From contig CM063504.1 of assembly GCA_032207245.1 (NCBI GenBank), forward strand, positions 15,537,287-15,601,286: a stretch of 64,000 nt of DNA. Direction: 5' to 3'. This document shows, one piece after another, positions 22,871 to 35,308 of the stretch (its first letter is position 1; each line of letters starts with the position of its first letter). Position numbers and translations under genes: made by a program. Origin of the DNA: Pardosa pseudoannulata (taxonomy: Eukaryota > Arthropoda > Arachnida > Araneae > Lycosidae). Under the pieces are notes generated by a model. That model did not search any database. It was not told where the DNA came from and was given only the letters and a program-made list of their open reading frames with translations.

Positions 22871-23202
22871 TTATATTCTAAACATATATGCTTGAACATT
22901 GCATTATTGTTGTAGTAATGTGCCTATTGTAAAATGTATTATTTACATAAAAGGAGAAGCTGCGTGATGTATTTGCGTTAGTAAACATCCATAATCAATT
23001 ATATATACCTGCTATATAAACACAATTGTAAGCTTTTATGTATTGGGCTAAGTCATGAATCTGATGGGAATTTGTATTGGACTAAATACTATCTTTCATG
23101 CAGACTTCTAATAACCCAAACCATCTCATGCTGTGAATAAGAACCTGTAAGAATGTATAATCTTTGCGTAAAATATCAAAGCTTTTAAGGAAACTGTAAA
23201 CT
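22871..23202. other. AT-rich DNA, nothing recognised
   Basis: No signal seen between the possible solo end and the MITE at 23207. Confidence 0.5.
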
Positions 23203-23206
23203 TTAA

Positions 23207-23440
23207 CCCTTTCGTAGGCCATTTATTTCTCACTCCACGTTTCCAAACTTTCAAAACAGAGCTGCTAATTTTATTCAATCGATCGAACAATTGATGACAG
23301 CGCAAAACCGAAGCGGGAATCAGTCTTCCCGTCGTTTCAATAACAAGACCAATATTTTAGAATGGGTTTTGCGCTTCCCACTGGTGTATTTTGTAAGATC
23401 GTGTAGATGGGAAGTAATCTTCCCACGGCCCACGAAAGGG
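23207..23440. mobile_element. piggyBac-type MITE, family D
   Basis: TTAA flanks it (23203-23206 and 23441-23444). Ends are CCCTTTCGTAGGCC and, reversed, CCCTTTCGTGGGCC. The interior holds two palindromes, GGGAATCAGTCTTCCC and GGGAAGTAATCTTCCC. The 66-codon frame inside shows no transposase motif. Confidence 0.9.
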
Positions 23441-23444
23441 TTAA

Positions 23445-24510
23445 ATGAATTTTTACTGAAAATGAAGGTTTTCATCTTGCACGCATTGTAAATAAAAACA
23501 GTTGCTCATATTATTTTCTAATTTCCAAAGTAAATGCATTATAAACCTACGATGAAATTCTACCTACTTTTTCGTTGTTTATTTCATTTAGTAATTTAAC
23601 TGGAACACATGGAACAAAGCTTATAAGCTAAAGTTTACTTGAAAATTTAATGATTTTTTTAACCATTTTAAAAATACGGGAAATTTATTAATAATATTCT
23701 TTATAGAAAAAATAAAAGGTTATTATAGAAAATCATAAAGTGTTTTAGTTTGGATATTTATAAAATTTTTTTAAAATTATAATAATTTTAAGTATTTAGG
23801 GAATTTAATCATTTTCTAAAAGTTATATCATTAAAAATAGAGAAAATTATTTAAATTTTCCAACTTTCGTGTTTATATCAAAAAATATCACAAATAAATA
23901 TAGAAAATATAAATAACAACCATAAGTTTTTGAAAAAAAAATATATAATTTTTAGTGATAAATTTAAAATATATCGTAAATATGAAAAATCATAGAAAAA
24001 TAGTATATATTTTAATTTTTTGAATAATTTATATAAAAACATTTTTAGCATATAAAAAAGGAAAAAGCGTCATAAAACTAATAATGTAAAATCTTATTGT
24101 CTAAATTTTTTAAATTTTATAGAAAAACATTTTTTCGTTTGCATGTAATAGTTATTTAGTAATAACAAAATGTTTTAATAACCCACTGTACTATTTTGAA
24201 GTATCAAATATCGTCAATAAAAGTACTATTATTAAAAATTTTTTTAAAAATCTTTATTATATAAAATTATTATTTATAAAACAAAGTATATTTAAAACAA
24301 AATAATAAATAATGATCTATTTTATTAATAAAAGATAGTCAAATTATTATTCTTTGTAAATGTTGATAACAACAATAGTTGACGTTTGTCAAGTGTATTT
24401 TTTTCACTCATTTTAAATTATAACTAATAATCGTATCAAAAAAAATACACGTTCACGGCGTGTACTAGTTGCTTTATCTATATAGAATTGAACAAAAACA
24501 CTAATTAACA
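23445..24510. other. Very AT-rich DNA
   Basis: Long A and T runs only; no exon or element ends. Confidence 0.6.
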
Positions 24511-25600
24511 TAAAATTTAAATCCACTGTAAAACAACATTACCGTTTTTCTTGTAGTATCTAAACAAGTTCAATAATAACCTACTTATTCTCAATACATC
24601 AGAAAATAACATGAAAAGAAATGTTGTGAACAATAGTTTAAGCTTTATCATATTTAGAGAATTTGAAACAAAAACACTAATTGAAGCCCATAAAATTAGT
24701 AAATCCACTGTAATACAACCACCACCGTTTTTTCCCTGCAAGACGGTAGCTCCATCTAGGAACTAAGGTGTTAATAATAATCCTACTTTATTCTCAATAC
24801 ATGCAGAAAATAACATGAAAAGAAGTGTTGAAATGTTGCTACTCTATTTAAACATAAGCTTAGAAGAAATGTTGAGGAACAATAGTTTAAGCTTTATCAT
24901 ATTTAGAGAATTTGAAACAAAAACACTAATTGAAGCCCATAAAATTAGTAAATCCACTGTAATACAACCGTTACCGTTTTTCCCTGCACGACGGTAGCTC
25001 CATCTAGGAACTAAGGTGTTAATAATAATCCTACTTTATTCTCAATACATGCAGAAAATAACATGAAAAGAAATGTTGAGGAACAATAGTTTAAGCTTTA
25101 TCATATTTAGAAAATTTGAAGCAAAAATCACTAATTGAAGCCCATAAAATTCACAAATCCACTGTAATACAACCGTCGCCGTTATTTCCCTGCACCACGG
25201 TAGCTCCATCTAGGAACTAAGGTGTTAATAATAATCCTACTTTATTCTTACATGTAGAAAATAATATGAAAAGAAACATTGATTAATAAAAGTTTAAGCT
25301 TTATCATATTTACAAAATTTGAAACAAAAAACACCAATTGATGCCCATAAAATTCACCAATCCACTCTAATAAAGCCGTCACCGTTTTTTCTCAGCACGA
25401 CGGTAACTCCATCTAGGAACTAAGGCGTTAATAATAATCCTACTTTATTCTCAATACATATAGAAAATAATATGAAAAGAAATGTTGAGGAACATTAGTT
25501 TAAGCTTTATCATATTCAGAAAATTTGAAACAAAAAACACTAATTGAAGCACATAAAATTCGCAAATCCACTGTGATACAACCGTCACCGTTTTTTCCCC
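24511..25600. repeat. Tandem array, five units of about 200 bp
   Basis: AGTTTAAGCTTTATCATATT recurs near 24637, 24885, 25087, 25290 and 25498. TCCACTGTAATACAACC, GACGGTAGCTCCATCTAGG and TACTTTATTCTCAATACAT also recur in order. Unit 2 is longer by about 45 bp because of an internal doubling near 24820-24870. Open frames across it are by-products of the repeat. Confidence 0.9.
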
Positions 25601-25990
25601 CACTTTGCGTGTTAGCCCACGAAATATGGAACGAAAAGTAAAAGACAAAGAAAATGGCGGATCAGGATAGCACAATGAGGGCGAATAAATCATACACATT
25701 CTAGCATAAAAATAAATTTTTAAGATTATAAAGGGAAGAGGGGGCGAGAGAAGAGAGGAAGATACATTTATTACACTCTAGGGCAGCTAAAGATGCTATC
25801 AAGGTGAAATACGGCTTTGTCTTAAGGTACATGTAGGGTTGTTTTGCTATTTTATATCCTGGGGAGGAACTTCCACTAAAGCCGCAAAAAGAGAAGAAAA
25901 AAGGCTGTAAGACTTTATATTCACTAATCCTTGGGAAATTTTTTAAAGACACCGCTCGCAAAAACAAAAAATGCTGTTATTTATAAAACT
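25601..25990. repeat. Diverged repeat R2, partner at 29930-30390
   Basis: AATAAATCATA(C/T)ACAT, a GAAATA(C/T)GGCTTTGTCTT motif, a TATTTATAC/ATTACA block and GGGGAGGA occur in the same order in both. A third partial match to the last part is at 28985-29070. Non-coding. Confidence 0.55.
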
Positions 25991-26299
25991 GCTTAAAATT
26001 TATATTTTTAACGTGTATCCAAGTAAAAATTACTAGTTACCTAAAGGAGAGCAAAATATTAAAAAAATATACATTTATATTAAAAGGAGAATTATAATGT
26101 AAATTTTTCCATCCTTATACAGATTTTATTTTGTTATTTACTCGGTAATTATATATATAAATAAAACAATAAAATAGTTAAATAATTAATTATTTAAATA
26201 GTTTTAAACAATATATATCCATTTTCTAACATAAGACAATTCATGAGTATTTTGACCATTTAATAATTTAATATTAGTATTTCAATATTCGTTTTAACT

Positions 26300-26355
26300 A
26301 GGTGTGTGTGTAACAAGTTATGTATGTGTGTGTGTCACAACACACATACGTACAT
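26300..26355. repeat. GT/AC microsatellite with inverted halves
   Basis: GTGTGTGTG runs are followed by CACAACACACATAC, so the repeat can fold on itself. Confidence 0.8.
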
Positions 26356-26415
26356 ATACCAAAATGTCCAACACAATAAAATGTTGCATAATGTGTGTGC
26401 CTGTTTGTATATAAA

Positions 26416-26755
26416 TGTAATGGTCCAGAGTTAAGGCGAATAGAAAACAGTCTTTCTTGATAATAATAAGTTTATTAAATCATCATTCCATTTAAAGCAA
26501 TATTAGCGTCATTTTCATTTTTTCATCGAAGACACGCGTGGAGTGTGTTGACCGCTCCATGTCCACTCGCTAACTGACCCTTATATGTTTGCAAACTCAT
26601 AAAATGATTCCAAAATGCTTCCGCCTGACCGAATTATCCTAAAAGCTTACGCAAGCGAGGGTCCTTTTCATTTATTTTATTATTATAAAAGAGTTCCCTT
26701 TTAAAATCGTTTATAAATCAAGTAATTTCCAACTACCCCTTTTTTAGACCTGACA
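26416..26755 (-). mobile_element. Possible solo LTR
   Basis: On the minus strand the stretch begins TGTCAGGTCT and ends GGACCATTACA (TG...CA). It has ATATAAGGG as a possible TATA box and AATAAA (26476-26471) about 55 bases before the end. GC is higher than the flanks. The flanks (TATAAA and TATACA) are only partly alike, so a target duplication is not secure, and the left boundary of the repeat on the minus strand is a guess. Confidence 0.35.
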
Positions 26756-27831
26756 TATACATGAATATAATTATAAAATATGTGAACAAAGCTATTGCTA
26801 AATCATTGCAAAAGTTTAATTACTAAAATTAAATAACCTAATGGACATTACTAAAAATCGATACTCAGTATAGTACTCATCGATATTTTGTATATGAATG
26901 CTAAATTTACAACAAAAAACTAAAAACAATTGGATAATGTATAGAGCAATTAGAGAATTTCTTAATAATATTGTTAAATAACTGTATATTTATCAAAAAT
27001 ATTTTTATTTTAATAAAAAAACTATTTTCGTGTATATTTTAGCATTTTATATTTTTATGCTTCAGTGATGTTTAGGATTATATTAAGAATAAAGTTAAGA
27101 ATTAATTCATGATCTAATCAATACTAAATATAAAATCTGACATTTTAAAACAGAAGTTTTCAGCTATAAAGCAAAATATTTAGTGGTGCATTAAATAGTT
27201 TCATTACAAAGTAGAAAATTAGTTATGAATCCATACCAAAATATTTTCATTTATCAACATAGCACAGTATTTCACGCTATGCTTCAAGCCGGAATGAAAT
27301 TCCCATGCTATATTTATGAAAAGTGCTTCTAAAAATATTCTCTCGCTCTCTAGATATTTGCTCCCTCACATTCAAAATATTTTCGATTTGCCGTAATATT
27401 TATACACATGTGCACTAAGATTGACATCGAGTTTTGAAAATATTTCAATACTGGAATTTCACTTTGAGAGCCTATTTGAACGACTTGGCGAATTTTTCAA
27501 CAGTTAAGCATAGAAAAAAAAATTCAACAGTGGGAGTGACAGTTATATAACTTCCGAAAACAGGTTGAAAAAATATTAATAACGAGTAAAAAGTTGAGTT
27601 GAATTAGAAATTTATTCCTTTGTACCTCAACAACCATGAAATTAAAAAAAAAATCATTGGATGTTAGAATAAATCATTTAAAATATTAAAAATAATTTTA
27701 AAATTTTAAAACTTAAAATTAAAAACTTATTGACAAAAGAATGTATTTTTTACAATAAAGTCTTTCTTATATAAGTCTGTTAAATCACTTTGTAAAGAAA
27801 TTTTCTTTAAATAAAAACTTAGAAAATGAGA
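26756..27831. other. AT-rich DNA, nothing recognised
   Basis: No element ends or exons seen. Confidence 0.5.
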
Positions 27832-27985
27832 GCCGTGTTACGGAATTCACGGGTTCGAATCCGGCTGCTGGTATAAATGTTCGACGCCGTTCAGAATCGG
27901 CTTTAAGGAGTAGGTCCCAATCTCCTTAGTCCTTGTATAGAAAACTGTAGACCGTAGTGATTCAAACCAAACCGAAATAAATCCA
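27832..27985 (+). mobile_element. SINE-1 copy, head damaged
   Basis: B box GGGTTCGAATCCGGC, body CGTTCAGAATCGGCTTTAAG and tail CAAACCAAACC are clear; the A-box part is degraded. Confidence 0.85.
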
Positions 27986-29100
27986 TAACAACTTATTTGG
28001 AAAAAGTCCCGAACTGATAACTTGAAGGTTGTTAGTTTGGTACCAACTTGCCCTTATAGGTAAAAAACGTTTGTGGTGCCACGCTTGGAGAATCCCTTCA
28101 ATATTTATCCTCCTCGGGAGGGTGGGGTTTCACTTCTGATTCCTATTCTCTCCCACCTGCCAACCTTCAGAGTAAGTAGACATCTAAACTGTAGAATCAC
28201 GCATGCTACTGGAATAATATTTGAATTTAATATGAATTTGTTTACATTGTGCGAAGCTGAAATTATACTTTTCTGTCAGCACTAAATTCAGTAGAAAAAA
28301 GAGGGGGGGAGTTACGTAAGTCGTTCATACAACTATAAATAGAAATGTAGAGGTTTTTCAAGGTAGAAATCCTTGAGAGAAGATGCCTAAATAAATTCTG
28401 TTTCTTTTAGTACCAAAGTATTTTGTTTTCTGATTTCAACTACATTTTAGTCACGACTGCACCGTATCCTGCATGGATACTTTTTTTAAATACAGTCGGT
28501 CGACATTGAAGAGAACGGCACTAGTCTAATTAAAACTTTATTTCAGAGATGCTAAAACGGACATATTTACTAGTCAACGACATTCAAGAGAAAAGACACA
28601 AAAATCACTCTACTCGAACAGAGGTGTACCCAAGAGAGAAGACAGAAAAAAATTTTCTAAGGCAGAAGAAAGTTACTCAGTGAATTAAGTGTTATGATCA
28701 GGAAAAAACGCGAAACCATTTGCCGGCGACAGCTGGAAAACGTGTTGAATAGACAAACGTGTTGAATTTACATATATAGGATAGAAAGCTTTGGGAATTG
28801 TATCGAAAGAATTTTAAGTCGAATACACTCCTTTGATGAAGACATTTAGAAGCTGAGAAAAAGATTTTAAGGAATTAGAATGGGAGAGAGGAGGTTTTTA
28901 AGGAAACATTAAAGTGAAATAATTTTGATATATTACATATATATGCCACTGCTAAAAAATACTTCAAAAATAGCATAGATCGTTACTGATTGAAAATAAA
29001 ATAAAATCACGGTCGTTAAAAACACGTATAAAGTAAAACAAGTACATTTTACATTTAAGTATTTAGGACTACATTTTTGCTACACGAAACGTAACTTTCA
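27986..29100. other. Intron-like DNA with one unpaired transposon end
   Basis: TACAGTCGGTCGACATTGAA at about 28491 resembles a Tigger/pogo end, but no right partner was seen. A moderately GC-rich stretch at 28030-28180 shows no motif I can name. Confidence 0.35.
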
Positions 29101-29215
29101 ACTTAAAGCCGATGGAAAGGATAAGACCATAGTTGCTAGCAATGGAATTCGAATCCACGAACTGAAGTACAATACAGAAGTTCCCAACCAATGTGGGATT
29201 CTTTCGGCTTTTGGC
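29101..29215 (-). mobile_element. SINE-1 relic
   Basis: TTAAAGCCGAT, GGAATTCGAATCCACGAACT and a degraded head are recognisable in reverse orientation. Confidence 0.55.
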
Positions 29216-29249
29216 AAGGTGAGAAAAATGACAATTTTAGAATTTATAT

Positions 29250-29335
29250 TAGTGGTTAGCGTATTGTGCTACCTTTCGAGTTTGGGTTCGACTCCCGAGA
29301 AAATCTCGGATGTATTGATGATTGTATGAAAAAGT
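29250..29335 (+). mobile_element. tRNA-like head of another SINE
   Basis: TAGTGGTTAGCG fits an A box and GGGTTCGACTCCCG a B box at tRNA-like spacing. The folded acceptor stem is missing, so this is not a working tRNA. It differs from SINE-1 and SINE-2. Confidence 0.5.
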
Positions 29336-29745
29336 TAACGAAAGGTGAGAGTGAACTGTACAAACCATGTGTTAGGAGGATACCTACGCAACTGTCGATT
29401 TAAAGGAGGGTGCAATAACTAATGCCGAATAATTGAAAAAATAATATCGATTATACACAGTTTACACAAGTGTGAACTTGTGTAAACTGTGTATTATGAG
29501 GATAACTACGCAGTTATCGTTACAAAAGAGTGTGCATTTCCTCAGGCCAGATAATTAAAAAGATATCGAAAGCTAACAGTGAACTGGCTATACTGCGTGT
29601 TCAAGCAGTTAACTGAGCAGTTATCGTTCCAAATGAGAGTCCATTTATTCAATCTGAAAAATTGAAAAACATATCGAAAGCTGAGAGTAAAATAATCAAG
29701 GTGAAATAGCTGAGAGTAGTAAAATAACCATGTTATCCGTAAAAT
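29330..29745. repeat. Degenerate tandem repeat, period about 110 bp
   Basis: GAGAGTGAACTG/AACAGTGAACTGG, GCAGTTATCGTT(A/C)CAAA, CATTT and ATATCGAAAGCT(G/A)A recur in order about three times. The same words occur in the blocks at 20884-21090 and 21340-21585, so the family is dispersed. Confidence 0.6.
29453..29494. repeat. Perfect hairpin, 19-bp arms, 4-base loop
   Basis: Arms ACAGTTTACACAAGT and ACTTGTGTAAACTGT lie around GTGA at 29472-29475; pairing is perfect over 19 bases per arm. It lies inside the degenerate tandem repeat. Confidence 0.95.
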
Positions 29746-29929
29746 GTCTTTTAATAATGAAGCACATACCCAACAATTTTTCTTTTCCGAACAAAAAATC
29801 GTTTCATATTTTTGCCTAAAATCTGTCATTTTAAAAGTCCTTTTAACATACAGTCTTCAAATCATTCCGAGTCTTAGCATTTTTCGAATTTCAGACGTCT
29901 ATCTACCCCCCATAGAATGCACATCGCGA

Positions 29930-30390
29930 GTAAAGAAAACTCCACGGTGATAAAAAATAAAAAGAAGTTTTAAAAAAAAATCCTATTCTACTCCCGAAAA
30001 TAAATCATATACATCCGAGGTGAAAAATAGATTTTTTTAAGAATATAGAGAGCAAAATCCGAAAACAAGTAAGCGATAAATTTCTTACTCTCCAAAGTAC
30101 CTGAAGGCGATATCAAAAAGTGAAATATGGCTTTGTCTTTTCACACACACGTACGGTAGTCTCTTCTATTTATTACAAAAGGGGAGGAGAGCAGGATTTT
30201 CAATCAGCGTTCTGCAGCCATAAAAAATATAAGCAGAGCCTGTACTGGTAAATCATTCAAAAATTTCCGAACAAACGACTGTTTCACAAAAAAGAGAAAA
30301 AAAAACACGAGGTCGTTGAAAATAAAAATGTATATATAAAGTGAAATGAGGATGACATTTTATATTTAAGGATTTATAGCGGTAAAATTT
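29930..30390. repeat. Diverged repeat R2, partner at 25601-25990
   Basis: Landmarks as in the partner. The tail GTCGTTGAAAATAAAAATGTA also matches about 29009-29070. Confidence 0.5.
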
Positions 30391-32103
30391 TTCAGACATG
30401 CAAGGAATAATGGCAAGGGATTTAACATTTCAATTTTTGTATCTCGTCTGTATATTTGTAACATTTACAAAATAAATGTATAAGTAAACGATAATCATAC
30501 CTCAAATTAAGACGGGATATTCTCAAAATTCCTTATACAAATAGAGGGAATAGTGTAAAAATGTTCAGAATTCATTTAAGGAATTAGTGTTATATAATTA
30601 ATAAAAGGGTATTGTAATTGTCAGTTTGAGGCTTCACCGTTTGGTCATAGAAAGCAGAGACCAAATGTAGCCAATATTTTATATATAACTGAATTGTATA
30701 CGAATATTTTTCTCTTCAATTCCTCAACTTATCTTTTGACACTAAGTCACAAAACACACTAAGTGTCACTAAGACATTAAGATATAAAAGTAAAGTAAGT
30801 ACCTAAAGGAAAAGTGACGAAGGACCAAATTTATTAACTTCTAGATTACTCTAATCAGAATTTGAAGATAGAAGTTCTAACTCGTTTATTAATAAATGGT
30901 TAAAGGATGTGAATGATTATTTACCATTTGCATTATTATATTATAAAATTTTATATCGGAAATTTTTATAAGAATATAAATATTCTAAAATATGTTTTTT
31001 GATTGATAACAAATTTACAATTGAAATGGTATAAGAATCAGGTAATGTTTTATTTAACTTGCTGGCTTATACAAGTTATTCAATAACACGACAGACAAAC
31101 ATTGCCAGCTGGCGCCATCTATTGACCTGGGTTCAAAATAATGCGTTTAAGAAGAGTAAAACGTAAACTGTTTTAAGCACTTACCAAAGAAGTAGAGAAC
31201 TGGAAAACAGGCGTAAAAATAAGATTTGATGGTTATTTGATGGTTTTAACTTATTTCATTATTTATATTTTTCTATTATCTCGATATTTAGATTAATATA
31301 GGGTAAATAGTCAGTTATATGATAAATTCAGTTCGATTTTTTTTTTTTTTCAAAAATACAATAATTTCAAAGTAAAACCTAAACTATTTTCTCCAACTGT
31401 ATACATCTGGCTAATTTTTTATCCTGATGTATGCATTTTGAAATAAAAATTACCAATATACTAAACTGTTAACAATATCCATATATTTTTGATGAATCTG
31501 TAGCCGAGAGAAACAAATGATTTTCCGGTGACGTGCTTCTTCAGTTATCAGAATTTCTGCTCAGAATACCCGGAATCATTTTCTGATAGACGTGGTAAGT
31601 CATGTAAAAGAATGATGACTGATCATTTTGAATCATGCGAGAACAATTTATATTTGGGGAAAAAAAGTAGGATCGTTGAAAATCAATAGAATAACAATTA
31701 ACCTCAAAACTAAAGTGGATATCTCAGGAAGGAAAAATGAAGAATAGTCAGATTTGTAGATTAATTGGTAGATTGTTGGGAGAATGGTTCAGAGATAGGA
31801 GTTCTAATTCGGTTATTTACAAATGGTTAATAATGGAATGAAATGCCATATTTTAAATGTAGATTGGAACTTTAAGAAGGTAATATTTTAAGAAGTAATA
31901 TAATCTAACAAATTATGACAGATGATTCTAATTGATGTAATTTTTCTTTAATGTACTGGTTAATGAAACGAAAGTTTAAAGCATTTGTTCACAATTTTTA
32001 ATAAAATAATGTAACGGAACAAATAACCGGTTATCAGAACACCTGAAAAATAACTTTTGATAGATATGGTAGATTTCGAAAGAGAATGATTATTGATCAT
32101 TTT
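30391..32103. other. AT-rich DNA with diverged single units of the next array
   Basis: 30775-30935 and about 31700-31850 resemble the monomers of the array at 32104 (AAAGTAAGTACCTAAAGGAAAAG, GAAGTTCTAACTCGTTTATTA). A GGCGCCATCTATTG motif lies near 31111. No gene seen. Confidence 0.5.
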
Positions 32104-33436
32104 GAAACATTCTGAAGTAAGTCATAAAAGTAAAGTAAGTATCTAAAGGAAAAGGAAAGAATGACCATATTTATAATTTGCTAGATTACTATAATTAGGA
32201 TTTGAAGATGAGGACGATGAATAATTAGTTTATTAATAAACGGTTAAAAAAAGTGAATGATTATTTACCATTTTGAGACAGGCTAAAATAAGCCAGATAA
32301 GAAAAGTACGTATCTAAATGAAAATTGAAGAATAACCAGGTTTAATCATTGATAGGTAGAATACTACGCTATAAGCAAGATTTCATTATAGAAGTTCTAG
32401 CTCGTTTATTTATAAACTGCTGATGAAAGATAATGATTATTAACCTATTTGAAACATGCTGTAATAAGGCATATAAGTAAAGTAGGTATCTAAAGGAAGA
32501 ATAACTAGATTTAATAATTGGCAGAATACTATAGTAGGCTTTAAAGGTGGATGTCCTTACTAGCTTATTAATAAACGATTAATGAAAGAGAATGATTATT
32601 GACCATTTTCAAAGGTATTGGAATAAGTCATAAAAGTAAAGTAGGTATCTAAAAGAAAAGGGAAGAATGACCAAATTTATAATTTGCTAGATTACTATAA
32701 TTAGGATTTGAAGATGAGGACGATGAATAATTCGCTTATTAATAACCGGTTAAAAAAAGTGAATTATTATTTACCATTTTGAGACATGCTAAAATAAGCC
32801 ATATAAGAAAAGTACGTATCTAAAGAAAAATTGAAGAATAACCAGGTTTAATGATCGATAGGTGGAATACTATGCTATAAGCAAGATTTCATTATAGAAG
32901 TTCTAACTCATTTATTTATAAACAGCTGATGAAAGAGAATGATTATTGAGCTATTTGAACCATGCTAAAATAAGCCATATAAGAAAGGCACGTATCTATA
33001 CGAAGAGTGAAGAATAACCAGGTTTAATGATTGATAGGTAGAATACTATGCTATAAGCAAGATTTGATTATAGAAGTTTTAACTCGTTTATTTATAAACA
33101 GCTGATGAAAGAGAATGATTATTAACCTATTTGAAACATGATGGAAGAAGTCATATAAGTAACGTAGTATCTAAATAATAGCCAGATTTATTAATTGGTA
33201 GAATACTATAGTAGGAGTTAAAGATGGATGTCCTTACTAGTTTATTAATAAATGATTAATGAAAGAATGATTATTGACTATTTTGAAACATTCTATAATG
33301 GGGGACATAAAAATAAAGCAGAGGTATCTAAAGAAAAAGCGAAGGATAACCAGTTTTATTGATTAATTTATAGAATAATATACGCAGGATTTCAAGATAG
33401 AAGTTCTAAGTCGTTTATTAATAAAAGTTTAGTACT
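32104..33436. repeat. Satellite-like array, eight monomers of about 171 bp
   Basis: Monomers begin near 32104, 32275, 32451, 32610, 32781, 32957, 33133 and 33285 (lengths 171, 176, 159, 171, 176, 176, 152, about 150). Each has AAGTA(G/C)GTATCTAAAG and GAATGATTATT. Three monomer types can be told apart: A with GATGAGGACGATGAATAATT, B with CTATGCTATAAGCAAGATTT (or a near variant), C with GGATGTCCTTACTAG. Their order is A B C A B B C, then a divergent unit, i.e. a higher-order pattern of three monomers repeated with one extra B. Confidence 0.9.
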
Positions 33437-34216
33437 ACAATAAAAAAATGCTTTAAATATAAAATTTCAAAAGAAATTGTGAATTGCAAATTTGAACAAA
33501 ATGTTTAATAAGTAAAAAATTTATAAAATATTTAGTCTTCCACGCTAAACATATTCTATTTAAACGAAATCCACGTAAAGTTTCAGATACTGATGAATGA
33601 AAATTTAAAAGTTTTCTTCTGGAAATTTATAATAGAATAAAACAAGTGTAATTTGTTTATCGTGAAACAAAATTTAATTTCGAGTTTCTCACGCACATTG
33701 CCATGAATCGCAAGAGTGACTTGCACGTAAAGCGTGGATCAATATTTTACGTGAACACTGCTCCTAACGCCTTTTGTAATTCATTTTTAATAAGCGATTT
33801 TTATTTAGTAAAGCTAAGTGAATAAGTCTGCACTTATCGCGAACAATGAGCCAGATGATGAATTTTTTTAGGTCTCGTTCTGTGTTGAGCAATTCTGATG
33901 ACTTCGTATATTAGGAATGTCATTTAAAGGTTATTAGTGTGGGTAAAGGTTGTTGAGAGTATTTATTAGTCATAATAATTAACCTTCCAGAATGCGAGCT
34001 GAGAAATTCTACATGAGTTTAAATGCAATTTTAAATATTGTTATTTTACCGTTTTTGGCATTAAAAGCGACAGAAATGAGTGAATATGGACAATAAATTT
34101 GTTATTAGTTTAGCAACATAGAACATGTCATCATTATTTTTTCCTTTTAGTGATTATTATCATCATCATCATCCCAAATGCATATTTCAGATTCACTGAT
34201 GATATCATCTACTTAC
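33437..34216. other. AT-rich intron-like DNA
   Basis: No element ends seen. A short ATC run is at about 34161. Confidence 0.5.
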
Positions 34217-34281
34217 ATACATTCTACATCTATTGCTCTCAAATAAAATGCTTCCTCCTTTCCTTTTCCTTCTTCAAATAA
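34217..34281 (-). CDS. Possible third exon of the minus-strand gene
   Basis: On the minus strand a run of T and GCATTCTTCAAGAG precedes TTATTTGAAG; GTAAGT follows at 34216-34211. Taken from the second AG, the 65 bases continue the open frame of exon 2 (phase 0) and read LFEEGKGKEEAFYLRAIDVE, ending with two bases, which is the phase the exon at 4277-4457 needs. Against it: a nearer AG (two bases upstream) would break the frame, the stretch is short and purine-rich, and I recognise no motif. Weakly supported. Confidence 0.2.
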
Positions 34282-34365
34282 CTCTTGAAGAATGCAAAAA
34301 AAAAATCAGCTAATTGCTATGATTTTTCCCCATGAAAGATAATATAAGTTATTGATCCAAATTTA

Positions 34366-34710
34366 AAAACCTAAACTCCGTGGCGCAACAGCTTAGGCGC
34401 CTTAGCTAAACTAACTAACAGCTTAGGCGCCTTACCTAAACTCCGTAGCGCCTTAGGTCCTGGCTACCTAGGACCAGGGCCTAAGGTGCCAATCTCCGTA
34501 TCCGAGACCAAGGGTCATGGGGTGCGAAGCATATGTTCTGGTTTGGTGGTCAACCTTACGCGGAACCCTCAGTGTTTAGTTTTTAAGAATGTTAGATCCT
34601 CAGTTTGTCTACCCACTGAAGGGCTGAGTGAACCTTGCCCAGTCCGGGGATCGAACCTCGGACCTGTGTCGTGGGAGCGCGAAGGTGCGACCCCAACGCC
34701 ACTCGGCTTA
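34366..34710 (-). mobile_element. SINE-2 copy, full length with internal doubling
   Basis: On the minus strand it begins AGCCGAGTGGCGTTGGGGT (A-box-like) and has a B box GAGGTTCGATCCCCGG. The body follows, and the far end reads GGCGCAACAGC. GATCCAAATTTA flanks both sides (34354-34365 and 34711-34722). The end near 34385-34480 carries repeated CTTAGGCGCCTTA blocks and a GGTCCTGGCTACCTAGGACC hairpin not found in the other copies. Open frames across it are by-products. Confidence 0.9.
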
Positions 34711-34722
34711 GATCCAAATTTA

Positions 34723-35308
34723 TACAAATTAAAATAATCCAGGTCAACTATTAACACATTACAAAACACTAGAGAAGATTTTTTTCGAATTTTCCCTGCT
34801 ACCACGCGTGTATCGTAATTTTTGCAAACTACTTCGTAGCAAAAAAGCTCTGTTGAAGTTAAAAATTGTCGAGTGTTTCCCATCCTGCATATTCCATGAA
34901 GTGGGGAAGGGTTGAAATGAGGAATAGAAATGACTTTCAGACAACCGAGCTGCGATATTGAAAGATAGTGCAATAAAAACCGAATTTGTCGTAAAATTTG
35001 CGCAGACAGGCGAGCAGGAAGGTGAAATAACATTATGAGATGAGTGTGAAAACACTCTTCATAATCTCATTCGGCTGATACAGCTTCTTAAAACAAAAAA
35101 GAATAAAAAACTTTAATCTTAAAAAAACCCTCTTTAGATACAGTTGTAATTTTGTAATTACTTATGAATACCAAAACATCGTATATTTATGTTAATTCTT
35201 TAGTGGGAGTAATACATGGATGAAATATACTCAGTGTAAACATTTATTAAGAACTTATTCATGGACTCAAAGTCACCTCTTCACAGTTTTTTTTACGCTT
35301 ATACTTAC
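34723..35308. other. Intron-like DNA next to exon 2
   Basis: No element ends or exons seen. Confidence 0.45.

Noticed and set aside
34569..35055. Open frames of 154 and 98 codons on the minus strand
   Set aside because: They run through the SINE-2 copy and its flank in different frames; no conserved peptide.
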